Assembly: GCF_029080175.1 (NCBI RefSeq)
Contig: NZ_JARFJC010000026.1
From: Luteipulveratus flavus
Lineage (GTDB): Bacteria; Actinomycetota; Actinomycetes; Actinomycetales; Dermatophilaceae
Direction: 5' to 3' (one strand)
Length of the DNA: 64,000 bases
Shown here: in pieces, positions 1-7,377 of the stretch
Numbering within the stretch: the first letter of the stretch is position 1
Layout: every line of letters starts with the position of its first letter
The notes under the pieces: generated by a model
Seen by the model: only the letters and a program-made list of their open reading frames with translations
Told to the model about the DNA's origin: nothing
The model's database searches: none
Program-made: the position numbers and the translations under genes

Positions 1-608
1 ACCTCGCGGACCCGGCCGACCAGGACGGACGCGGCGCTGCCGACGCTCGTCCGGGCTCCCGTCACGCCCATCAGGGCGGTGGCGTAGACGAACCCGCGCG
101 AGGCTGCGGTCGTGGACTGCAACCGCTCCGGGGTCGAGCTCGGGGCCACCAGGAACACGCGGTCCAGGTCGTGGGCCTCGCTCGCCTCGAGCCAGTCCTG
201 CGCCTCGTCAGGGACGAGGTCGGGCGTGATGAGCCCGGAGACGCCGGCGCCGGCGAGCTCGGCCGCGAACCGGTCCGCGCCGTACCGCAGCACCGGGTTC
301 CAGTACGTCATCACCAGCGCGCCCGCGCCGGTGGCGCTGACCGCCCGGCCCGCCCGGAAGACGTCGGCCACCCGGACCCCGCCCTCCAGCGCCCGCGTCG
401 CCGCCGTCTGGATGACCGGGCCGTCCATCAGCGGGTCGGTGTAGGGCAGGCCGATCTCGACGATGTCGACGCCGTTCTCGACGAGGACCTCCATCGCGCG
501 CAGCGACCCCTCGACGCTCGGAAAGCCGACCGGGAGGTAGCCGATGAGGGCCGCGCGCCCGTCGTCCTTGGCCGCGGCGAGGACCTTGCTGACCGTGCTG
601 GCGCTCAC
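1..608 (-). CDS. trpA: Tryptophan synthase alpha subunit, 3'-truncated by window edge
   Basis: The alpha subunit cleaves indole-3-glycerol phosphate to indole and glyceraldehyde 3-phosphate and passes indole to TrpB. The first ~202 residues are visible; the C-terminus lies beyond base 1. Reading from a GTG at 608, the protein has the family block VEIGLPYTDPLMDGP (catalytic Glu in VEIG, catalytic Asp in the DGP loop), then MTYWNP, GLITPDLVPDE and FVYATALMGVTG, all diagnostic for TrpA. The start GTG overlaps the trpB stop as GTGA, so translation is probably coupled to trpB. It is the last visible gene of the hisI-trpE-trpC-trpB-trpA run. Confidence 0.97.
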   Translation of the reverse strand, partial: MSASTVSKVLAAAKDDGRAALIGYLPVGFPSVEGSLRAMEVLVENGVDIVEIGLPYTDPLMDGPVIQTAATRALEGGVRVADVFRAGRAVSATGAGALVMTYWNPVLRYGADRFAAELAGAGVSGLITPDLVPDEAQDWLEASEAHDLDRVFLVAPSSTPERLQSTTAASRGFVYATALMGVTGARTSVGSAASVLVGRVRE

Positions 609-1813
609 GCCTGGTCCTCCTGTCCCGGGAGCAGACCGAACCAGCGGGCCGCCGTGTCGACGTCCTTGTCACCGCGACCGGAGAGGTTCACCAGGACCAG
701 ACCGTCGGGTCCGAGCTCGCGCCCGACCCGCATCGCACCGGCCAGCGCGTGGGCGCTCTCGATCGCCGGGAGGATGCCCTCGGTCTGCGACAGCAGCCGG
801 AACGCCTCCATCGCCTCGTCGTCGGTCACCGGGTAGTACTCGGCGCGGCCGATGTCCTTGAGGTAGGAGTGCTCCGGACCCACGCTCGGGTAGTCCAGGC
901 CCGCGGACACCGAGTGCGACTCGATCGTCTGGCCGTCGTCGTCCTGCAGGACGTAGGTGTACGCGCCGTGCAGCACGCCCGGGGTGGCCTGGCCGCTGAA
1001 CCGGGACGCGTGCCGTCCGGACGCGACGCCCTCGCCGCCGCCCTCGAGCCCGATGAGGCGGACGCCCTCGTCGTCGACGAAGCGGTGGAAGATGCCCATC
1101 GCGTTGGAGCCGCCGCCCACGCACGCGCACACCGCGTCGGGCAGCCGACCGAACTGGTCGAGCACCTGCTGACGCGCCTCGACGCCGATGATCCGGTGGA
1201 AGTCGCGGACCATCTCGGGGAAGGGGTACGGACCGGTCACGGTGCCGAGCACGTAGTGGGTGTCCTCGACGTTGGCGACCCAGTCGCGGAACGCCTCGTT
1301 GACGGCGTCCTTGAGCGTGCGACTGCCGTGGTCGACCGGGACGACCTCTGCTCCGAGCAGACGCATCCGCGCGACGTTGAGCGCCTGGCGCTCGGTGTCG
1401 ACCCGCCCCATGTAGACGACGCACTCCAGTCCGAGCAGCGCCGCGGCCGTCGCGGTGGCGACGCCGTGCTGACCGGCGCCCGTCTCGGCGATGACCCGCT
1501 TCTTGCCCATCCGCCGGGTGAGCAGCGCCTGTCCGAGGACGTTGTTGATCTTGTGCGACCCGGTGTGGTTGAGGTCCTCGCGCTTGAGGACGACCCGCGC
1601 GCCGCCGCAGTGCTCGGCGAACCGGGGCACCTCGGTGATGATGCTCGGCCGGCCCGTGTACGTACGGTGCAGCTGGGCCAGCTCACCCAGGAACCCCGGG
1701 TCGTGCATCGCCTTGGAGCGGTGCTCGTCCAGCTCCTCGAGCGCGGCGACCAGCGCCTCGGGGACGTAGCGTCCGCCGTAGTCGCCGAACCGGCCGATCC
1801 GTGTGTCACTCAT
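605..1813 (-). CDS. trpB: Tryptophan synthase beta subunit
   Basis: This PLP enzyme condenses indole with serine to make tryptophan, as an alpha2-beta2 complex with TrpA. The 402-residue length is normal. The PLP-binding lysine is K88 in HTGSHKINN, followed by AETGAGQHG (catalytic Glu) and the phosphate-binding GGGSNAMG loop near residue 231. The N-terminus GRFGDYGGRYVPE is typical of TrpB1. The ATG overlaps the trpC stop (ATGA) and the stop overlaps the trpA start, giving a tightly coupled trpCBA block. Confidence 0.98.
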   Translation of the reverse strand: MSDTRIGRFGDYGGRYVPEALVAALEELDEHRSKAMHDPGFLGELAQLHRTYTGRPSIITEVPRFAEHCGGARVVLKREDLNHTGSHKINNVLGQALLTRRMGKKRVIAETGAGQHGVATATAAALLGLECVVYMGRVDTERQALNVARMRLLGAEVVPVDHGSRTLKDAVNEAFRDWVANVEDTHYVLGTVTGPYPFPEMVRDFHRIIGVEARQQVLDQFGRLPDAVCACVGGGSNAMGIFHRFVDDEGVRLIGLEGGGEGVASGRHASRFSGQATPGVLHGAYTYVLQDDDGQTIESHSVSAGLDYPSVGPEHSYLKDIGRAEYYPVTDDEAMEAFRLLSQTEGILPAIESAHALAGAMRVGRELGPDGLVLVNLSGRGDKDVDTAARWFGLLPGQEDQA

Positions 1814-2619
1814 GCCGTCTGCCCTCCAACCGCGTCCTGTCCCCGCAGTGCTCTCACTGCGGCCGCCGGCTCCCCGCCGGTGACCAGGGCCTCGCCGACC
1901 AGGACCGCGTCCGCGCCCGCGGCGACGTACTCGGCGACGTCGGCCGGACCGCGTACGCCGGACTCCGCGACCCGGACGACCTCGTCCGGGAGCCCCGGGG
2001 CCAGCCGTGCGAACGTCGCGCGGTCGACCTGCAGGGACTTCAGGTTCCGCGCGTTGATACCGATGACGTCGGCGCCGAGAGCGATCGCGCGCTCCAGCTC
2101 GGGCTCGTCGTGCACCTCGACCAGCGCCGTCATCCCGAGCTCGGACGCCTGCTGGTGCAGGTCGCGCAACCGGGCGTCGTCCAGGGCGGCGACGATCAGC
2201 AGGACCACGTCGGCGCCGTGCGCGCGGGCCTCCCAGACCTGGTAGTCGCTGACCATGAAGTCCTTGCGCAGGACCGCGACGTCGACCGCGGCGCGCACGG
2301 CGTCCAGGTCGTCCAGCGAGCCGCCGAAACGACGCTGCTCGGTGAGGACGGAGATGACCGAGGCGCCACCGGCGGCGTAGGACGCCGCCAGCTCGGCCGG
2401 GTCGGCGATGGGGGCGAGGGGGCCCTTGGACGGGCTCTGCCGCTTCACCTCGGCGATCACCTTGACCGGCCCGGGCTCGCGGAGCGCGGCGCGCGCGTCG
2501 CGCGCGGGCGGGGCGGCCGCGGCGCGCTCCTGCAGGTGCGCGACGGGGGTCAGGCGTTCGCGGGCGGCGAGGTCCTCGCGCACTCCGCTGATGATCTCGT
2601 CGAGGACTGTGGACACCAC
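1810..2619 (-). CDS. trpC: Indole-3-glycerol phosphate synthase
   Basis: It converts CdRP (carboxyphenylamino-deoxyribulose phosphate) to indole-3-glycerol phosphate, the substrate of TrpA. The protein is 269 residues, a single TIM barrel without a fused TrpF. Recognisable blocks are VIAEVKRQSPSKG (substrate-binding Glu and Lys), LRKDFM, GINARNLKSL and VAESGVRGPAD. The likely start is GTG at 2619; a second GTG follows directly, so the start is uncertain by one codon. It is separated by 44 bp from the upstream HGxxPAAW-type gene and overlaps trpB by 4 nt. Confidence 0.97.
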   Translation of the reverse strand: MVSTVLDEIISGVREDLAARERLTPVAHLQERAAAAPPARDARAALREPGPVKVIAEVKRQSPSKGPLAPIADPAELAASYAAGGASVISVLTEQRRFGGSLDDLDAVRAAVDVAVLRKDFMVSDYQVWEARAHGADVVLLIVAALDDARLRDLHQQASELGMTALVEVHDEPELERAIALGADVIGINARNLKSLQVDRATFARLAPGLPDEVVRVAESGVRGPADVAEYVAAGADAVLVGEALVTGGEPAAAVRALRGQDAVGGQTA

Positions 2620-2663
2620 GGCAGGCTAACGCGCGGGCTCACCGGCCCTCGGGCCGAGTCTGC

Positions 2664-2903
2664 CTAGCGGACGCCGGTGCGCTGCTGGGGCGGGAGCCGC
2701 TTGGCGTGGACGCCGAACCCGGTCCGGGAGAGGACGAAGGCGGCAACGAGACCGAGGACGGCGACGACCAGGCCGATGATCGTCCACAGGTGGGCACCCC
2801 AGGCGACGCCGACCGCGATGAGGGCGGAGGCGAAGATCAGGGCGAAGACGCCGGTCCACGCCGCCACGCTGTGGCCGTGGTCGTCGTGGTGCTCAGCAGA
2901 CAT
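2664..2903 (-). CDS. HGxxPAAW-type small membrane protein of the trp operon
   Basis: A 79-residue protein with a His-rich start (HHDDHGHS), the segment HGHSVAAWTG and two hydrophobic helices near residues 16-37 and 40-62. Small two-helix proteins with an HGxxPAAW motif recur between the Trp-associated membrane protein and trpC in actinobacteria; here the Pro is replaced by Val. No function is established that I know of. Lying inside the trp cluster suggests a role in tryptophan metabolism or transport, but that is inference. The His-rich N-terminus might bind a metal. Confidence 0.85.
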   Translation of the reverse strand: MSAEHHDDHGHSVAAWTGVFALIFASALIAVGVAWGAHLWTIIGLVVAVLGLVAAFVLSRTGFGVHAKRLPPQQRTGVR

Positions 2904-2962
2904 GCGTGGGGACTCCTTGTGTCAGAGATCGATCGGCCCGGAGGCGAGAGCCCATTGTGGCA

Positions 2963-2996
2963 GGCGACCCGCCGGGGCTCACCGGGGCGGGTCGCC
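2963..2996 (-). terminator. Strong hairpin over the stop codon of the Trp-associated membrane protein
   Basis: Arms 2963-2973 and 2986-2996 form a perfect 11-bp GC-rich stem around a 12-nt loop that contains the stop codon (2979-2981) of the membrane protein gene. No T tract follows. It could be a Rho-type or attenuating terminator, or an RNA-stability element, separating trpE and the membrane gene from trpCBA. The pairing is read directly from the sequence; the role is inferred. Confidence 0.45.
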
Positions 2997-3566
2997 GGCC
3001 GCGTCGCCGGGCTCGACCGTCGGGTCCTCGCCCTGGCTGAGCCGCTCCCAGTCCGACACCCGCGTCGCGCGCCCTCGGCCGGTCGGTGCCTCGTAGCGGG
3101 AGGACAGTCCCGCCCAGCGGCGGATGCCGACGAACGCGAGCGCGCCGGCCGCCGCGAGCAGCACACCGCCGAGCAGCGCGACCCAGACCCACGCGGTCAC
3201 CGTCCCGTCGGCCGGCACCGTGCCGGTCCGCCCGGTCGTCTGCGCGGCCTGGCGGCCGACGACGTCCGCGGGGTCCAGCAGCACCCGCACGGTCAGCACG
3301 GTCGCGAGCACGCCGGCCAGGACCGTCGCGACGGCCCCGACCCGCCGCACGACGCGGCCGCCCGTCGCCGTGGCCACCGCCGCGGCCGCGCCGACCAGGC
3401 CCGCGGCCAGCACGCCGGACGCCGCGTCGTTGCCGTCGACCGACACCGTGCTGTCCTGCAGGACGGCGTCGTGCAGCGTGCCCTCCACCCAGGTGCGCCC
3501 GGCCGTCGCCAGCAGGACGACGGCGCCGAGCAGCGCCAGCAGCAGCACGTTCCGCTTCGAGGTCAT
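2979..3566 (-). CDS. Trp-biosynthesis-associated membrane protein (TIGR02234-like)
   Basis: A 195-residue protein with four hydrophobic segments: near residues 7-23 (N-terminal LLLALLGAVVLLATAG), 51-67, 75-95 and 128-149. The C-terminal tail is hydrophilic. Length, topology and position directly after trpE match the actinobacterial Trp_oprn_chp family, whose biochemical role is not known. The ATG overlaps the trpE stop by 4 nt, so it is probably translated with trpE. A strong hairpin sits at its 3' end. Confidence 0.88.
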   Translation of the reverse strand: MTSKRNVLLLALLGAVVLLATAGRTWVEGTLHDAVLQDSTVSVDGNDAASGVLAAGLVGAAAAVATATGGRVVRRVGAVATVLAGVLATVLTVRVLLDPADVVGRQAAQTTGRTGTVPADGTVTAWVWVALLGGVLLAAAGALAFVGIRRWAGLSSRYEAPTGRGRATRVSDWERLSQGEDPTVEPGDAAGDPPR

Positions 3567-5104
3567 CGCGGCGCCCGCATCCCGGTCGCCGTCGACACCG
3601 CGCGCAGCGCGGCCGCCGCCTTGGAGATCGTCTCCTGGTACTCCGTCTCGGGCACCGAGTCCGCGACGATGCCCGCACCCGCCTGGACGTGGGCGACGCC
3701 GTCCTTGAGCACGGCCGTCCGGATGGCGATCGCCATGTCGAGGTCTCCGGCAAAGTCGAGGTAGCCGACCACTCCCCCGTACACGCCCCGGCGCAGGCCC
3801 TCCCGCTCGTCGATGATCTGCATCGCCCGCGGCTTGGGTGCCCCCGAGAGGGTGCCCGCCGGGAAGGTGGCGACGAGGGTGTCGTACGCGGTACGGCCGT
3901 CCTTCAGCTCACCGACGACGGTCGACTCCAGATGCATGATGTGGCTGTAGTAGCGGACCTGCATGAACTCCACCGTGTCGACCGTGCCCGCCCGGCAGAC
4001 CCGCTGCAGGTCGTTGCGGGAGAGGTCCACGAGCATCAGGTGCTCGGCCCGCTCCTTGGGGTCGGCGCTCAGCTCGTCGGCGAGGCGCTGGTCGTCCTCG
4101 GGCGTCTTGCCCCGCGGCCGCGACCCCGCGATGGGATGGGTGATGACGCTGCGTCCGCTGACCTTGACCAGCGCCTCCGGGCTGGACCCCACGACGTCGT
4201 ACGTCGAGCCGTCGGGGTGGGGCAGCCGCAGCAGGTACATGTACGGGCTGGGGTTGGAGGCCCGCAGCGCGCGGTAGACGTCGAGGGCGTCGGCGGCGCA
4301 GTCGACACTGAACCGCTGAGACACCACGATCTGGAACGCCTCACCCGCGCGGATGTCCTCCTTGCAGCGCTCCACCATGTCGTGGAACCCCTCGCGGGTG
4401 TGCGTGCTGCGCGGCGCCAGCTCCGCCGGCGTCGGGACGGCCACCGTGGAGGCGGCCGGGGCGGCGAGCTGGGCGGTCATCCGGTCCAGCCGGGCGACGG
4501 CGTCCGCCCACGCCTGCTCGACGCGCTCGTCGGTGGCGTCGTAGTTGACGGCGTTCGCGACCAGCAGCAGCGAGCCGTCGCGGTGGTCCAGGACCGCCAG
4601 GTCGGTGGCGAGCATCATCGCGAGCTCGGGCAGGTCCAGCTCGTCGGCGCCGGTGTCCGGCAGCCGCTCCCAGCGTCGTACGGCGTCGTACGTCACGGTG
4701 CCGACCATGCCTCCCGTGAGCGGCGGCAGCCCCGGGATGGGGCGGGTCGCCAGCGTCGCGACGGTGTCGCGCAGGGCGGTGGTCGGGTCACCGTCGACGG
4801 GGACGCCGACGGGCGGCTCTCCCAGCCACACGGCCTCGCCGTCGCGCTCGGTGAGCGTGGCGTGGCTGGCTGCTCCGACGATGGAGTAGCGGGACCAGAC
4901 GCCACCGTGCTCGGCGGACTCCAGCAGGAAGGTCCCCGGCCGGTCCTGCGCGAGCTTGCGGTAGACCCCCAGCGGCGTCTCGCCGTCCGCGAGCAGCCGA
5001 CGCACCACCGGGATCACCCGCCGGTCGCGGGCCAGCTCGGAGAAGGTCGCGAGCCCGGGCCAGGTCGTGCCCCAGGTCAGGTCGGCATGGGCGTCCGCGG
5101 TCAC
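3563..5104 (-). CDS. trpE: Anthranilate synthase component I
   Basis: It makes anthranilate from chorismate with ammonia supplied by a TrpG subunit, which is not in this window. The protein is 513 residues. LLESA near the N-terminus is the tryptophan feedback-binding motif. The chorismate-binding domain shows PSPYMYLL, GSSPEALVKV, PIAGSRPRGKT, DLSRND, FPAGTLSGAPK and GAGIVADS. I place the start at the GTG at 5104, which overlaps the hisI stop as GTGA; an upstream in-frame extension lies inside hisI and looks spurious. Pathway control by Trp feedback is expected from the motif. Confidence 0.97.
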   Translation of the reverse strand: MTADAHADLTWGTTWPGLATFSELARDRRVIPVVRRLLADGETPLGVYRKLAQDRPGTFLLESAEHGGVWSRYSIVGAASHATLTERDGEAVWLGEPPVGVPVDGDPTTALRDTVATLATRPIPGLPPLTGGMVGTVTYDAVRRWERLPDTGADELDLPELAMMLATDLAVLDHRDGSLLLVANAVNYDATDERVEQAWADAVARLDRMTAQLAAPAASTVAVPTPAELAPRSTHTREGFHDMVERCKEDIRAGEAFQIVVSQRFSVDCAADALDVYRALRASNPSPYMYLLRLPHPDGSTYDVVGSSPEALVKVSGRSVITHPIAGSRPRGKTPEDDQRLADELSADPKERAEHLMLVDLSRNDLQRVCRAGTVDTVEFMQVRYYSHIMHLESTVVGELKDGRTAYDTLVATFPAGTLSGAPKPRAMQIIDEREGLRRGVYGGVVGYLDFAGDLDMAIAIRTAVLKDGVAHVQAGAGIVADSVPETEYQETISKAAAALRAVSTATGMRAPR

Positions 5105-5457
5105 CGGGACACCGCCTCGAGATCGGTGAAGAAGCAGGTGCGCTGCCCGGTGTGGCATGCAGCGCCCACCTGGTCGACGCGTACGAGCAGCGCGTCGCCG
5201 TCGCAGTCGAGCGCGACCGAGCGCACGTGCTGGACGTGGCCGGAGGTGTCCCCCTTGCGCCAGTACTCCTCCCGGCTGCGGGACCAGAAGGTGACCCGAC
5301 CCTCGGTGAGCGTGCGGTGCAGCGCCTCGTCGTCCATCCAGCCCAGCATCAGCACCTCGCCGGTGTCGTGCTGCTGGACCACCGCGGCGACCAGGCCGTC
5401 GGCGTCGCGCTTCAGCCGCGTCGCGAGCTCGGGTGAGAGGGGTGACTGATCAGGCAC
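5101..5457 (-). CDS. hisI: Phosphoribosyl-AMP cyclohydrolase
   Basis: It opens the adenine ring of PR-AMP, the third step of histidine synthesis. This is a stand-alone 118-residue HisI, not fused to HisE, which is encoded separately at 15.8 kb. Zinc and substrate motifs are visible: SREEYWRKGDTSGH, DCDGDALL and the metal-binding cysteines in ACHTGQRTCFF. The start is GTG at 5457 with no clear Shine-Dalgarno. It is the first gene of the run into trpE (4-nt overlap), so his and trp expression are linked here. Confidence 0.96.
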   Translation of the reverse strand: MPDQSPLSPELATRLKRDADGLVAAVVQQHDTGEVLMLGWMDDEALHRTLTEGRVTFWSRSREEYWRKGDTSGHVQHVRSVALDCDGDALLVRVDQVGAACHTGQRTCFFTDLEAVSR

Positions 5458-5502
5458 CGCGCCATTGTCGCCGATGGCCCGCGGGGCCTGCGGCCCGCCC
5501 GC

Positions 5503-6129
5503 TCACCGGCAGCGCAGCACCAGCCACTGGTAGTGCAGGTCCGCCGACCCGGGCCAGGTACGCCACCGTCCGACGACACCGAAGGCGTCGACGGCCGCCC
5601 GCAGGTCCCCGTCGCTGCGCAGGCTGAAGAACCGCGACCCGAACCGGGCGTCCTCCTCCCAGTGCTCCTCCCGGGAGACCGGCGCACCCCAGACGCCGAT
5701 CGCCAGCGGCGCTCCCGGACGCAGCACCCTGGTGATCTCCGTGAGCGCGGCGGTCAGGTCCACGGCGGGTACGTGCAGCAGCGTGCTCATCGTCCAGCCG
5801 GCGTCGAACGCGTCGTCGTCGTACGGCAGCGCGTGCACCGAGGCGACCCTCGCGTCGAGCCCGTGCTGGACGCACCGCCGCACGCTCTCGGGCGCGAGGT
5901 CGACCCCGGCGTACGCCAGCCCGGCCGCGCTCAGGGCGACGCCGTCACGACCGGGGCCGCACCCGACCTCCAGGACGGACGTCCGGCCCTCGCTCGTGAG
6001 CAGCTCGACGAACTCCGCACGGACCTCCTCGCGATCGGCCGGGAGCCGGGAGTCGTGGCGGTGACCGGCCTCCCGGTCGTAGTAGTCGGTGAGCGCGCTC
6101 TCCAGCGCGGCGCGGTCCGTCGTCGGCAC
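5503..6129 (-). CDS. Class I SAM-dependent methyltransferase
   Basis: A 208-residue Rossmann-fold methyltransferase of unknown substrate. Motif I is VLEVGCGPGRDG, followed by an acidic residue at the end of strand 2 (AGVDLAPES) and a motif-IV-like region, DAGWTMSTLLHVP. The start is placed at GTG 6129, preceded by AGGAGAGG about 10 nt upstream; a longer reading to 6222 runs back over the promoter region. It stands 45 bp upstream of hisI on the same strand and is divergent from the proline-rich membrane protein. Substrate not recognised. Confidence 0.85.
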   Translation of the reverse strand: MPTTDRAALESALTDYYDREAGHRHDSRLPADREEVRAEFVELLTSEGRTSVLEVGCGPGRDGVALSAAGLAYAGVDLAPESVRRCVQHGLDARVASVHALPYDDDAFDAGWTMSTLLHVPAVDLTAALTEITRVLRPGAPLAIGVWGAPVSREEHWEEDARFGSRFFSLRSDGDLRAAVDAFGVVGRWRTWPGSADLHYQWLVLRCR

Positions 6130-6278
6130 GGGGTCGCGTCCTCTCCTGCGGTGCTCGGCGCACCCGGAGCGGCCGCGGTTCTGGTGGAGAACGGCGCGGC
6201 CTGGGTACGTTGGCCAGATCACAGTGTCGCCGACGGCTGCACGTGGCGCGCCGGTGGCTGCCTTCGAAGGAGGACAGC

Positions 6279-7358
6279 ATGGACGACAAGTACTGGGTCT
6301 GGATCGCCGTGATCGTGGTCGTACTGCTCGTGGTGGGCCTGCTCGCCGTCATGGCCGGCCGGCGTGCGCGCGCCCGGAACGCTGTGCCGGAGCGGACCGC
6401 TCCCGCCACGGCCGACCGGACGCGGGCCGAGCGCCACCAGCGCGAGGCGACCTCCGCGCCGGGCCGCCGGCCCGGTGTGGACGAGGCGTCAGGATCCGCG
6501 GCGACGCCCACCGTGCGAGACAAGGTGAGCCCCGCCCCGAGACTGCGCGACGACGAAGGCCCGCCGGCTGCCCCCTCCTCCCGCGAGGACGACCGGTCGA
6601 CGACACCCGGGGTGGGTTCGCTCCAGCACGAGCGTCCCGCCGACGTCGGGCGCAGCGACCGCGAGGCCGCACCCACGCCGCCCGAGCCCCACCGCACGGA
6701 CGACGTGCCCGCGACCTCGGACGCGGCCCTCGCCTCCGGCCCGCCGCCGGCCGGTCCGCCTCCTCCCCCGCCGCCCTCGCAGGCAGGTGCGGAGTCTCCG
6801 GCGGCACCGGTGACACCTCCTCCCCCGCCGGCACCGCGCCCGGGTACGACGCCGTCGCCGTCACCATCACCGGCTCCGTCACCGGCGGTCGCCCCCTCAC
6901 CGTCGGTCCCGGAACCCCCTGAGCCCCGCAATGACCGAGCGAGCGGGGACACGGCGGCGGCGTCCACCCCCGACCACCCGGTCGAGCACCAGAGGGGCGG
7001 TGCGCGTCGGGTGGGTCAGGACTTCTGGCAGGCCGACGACGACGGGACGGCACCGACGGCGCCGACGGCGCCGACGGACGGTGACACCGCCGGCGGAGGT
7101 CTGCGGGACCGGTTGACCGGCGAGGGCGGCGTGCGAGACCGCTACGAGCGCGACGGCGGCTGGAAGGACCAGGCCAAGCACCGCGCCGACGACCTGCGCG
7201 AGCGCTACGAGCGCGACGGCGGCTGGAAGGACCAGGCCAAGGGCCGCGCGGACGACCTGCGCGACCGGTACGAGCGCGAGGGCGGGTGGCGCGACCGGGC
7301 GAAGAAGGGCGTGGAGGACCTGCGCCGGCGCGCGGACGAACGACGCCACCCGCACTGA
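6279..7358 (+). CDS. Membrane-anchored proline-rich protein with C-terminal 21-residue repeats
   Basis: A 359-residue protein of unrecognised family. It has one N-terminal membrane helix (about residues 6-26), then a long low-complexity, charged and Pro/Ala/Ser-rich linker (most Pro-rich around 150-215), then three consecutive 21-residue repeats at 286-348 with the core RYERDGGWKDQAK..ADDL, ending in a basic tail. The repeats look like amphipathic helices. AAGGAGGA at 6267-6274 fixes the ATG at 6279. It is convergent with the ABC exporter genes, 19 bp away. A surface or envelope role is only a guess from topology. Confidence 0.8.
   Translation: MDDKYWVWIAVIVVVLLVVGLLAVMAGRRARARNAVPERTAPATADRTRAERHQREATSAPGRRPGVDEASGSAATPTVRDKVSPAPRLRDDEGPPAAPSSREDDRSTTPGVGSLQHERPADVGRSDREAAPTPPEPHRTDDVPATSDAALASGPPPAGPPPPPPPSQAGAESPAAPVTPPPPPAPRPGTTPSPSPSPAPSPAVAPSPSVPEPPEPRNDRASGDTAAASTPDHPVEHQRGGARRVGQDFWQADDDGTAPTAPTAPTDGDTAGGGLRDRLTGEGGVRDRYERDGGWKDQAKHRADDLRERYERDGGWKDQAKGRADDLRDRYEREGGWRDRAKKGVEDLRRRADERRHPH
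7134..7322 (+). repeat. Three tandem 63-bp coding repeats
   Basis: Three in-frame units of 63 bp encode 21-residue repeats. Units 1 and 2 are nearly identical at DNA level, while unit 3 carries several substitutions (Asp to Glu, Lys to Arg). The head-to-tail arrangement suggests recent duplication and possible copy-number variation between strains. Confidence 0.9.
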
Positions 7359-7376
7359 CCCGCCCCGGCGGGGGTC
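7357..7376. terminator. Possible bidirectional hairpin between convergent genes
   Basis: A GC-rich imperfect inverted repeat (ACCCGCC against GGCGGG) fills the gap between the stop of the proline-rich protein gene and the stop of the ABC exporter gene. The loop is very short and there is no T run, so this is a weak call made mainly on position. Confidence 0.3.
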
Positions 7377-7377
7377 G

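Noticed and set aside
3086..5449. Long plus-strand open frame (787 codons) opposite trpE and hisI, and similar very long antisense frames at 9273-11846, 39288-41975 and 57595-59478
   Set aside because: High GC leaves few stop codons in antisense frames. The translations are low-complexity Arg/Gly/Pro/Asp-rich and lie wholly over well-identified genes.
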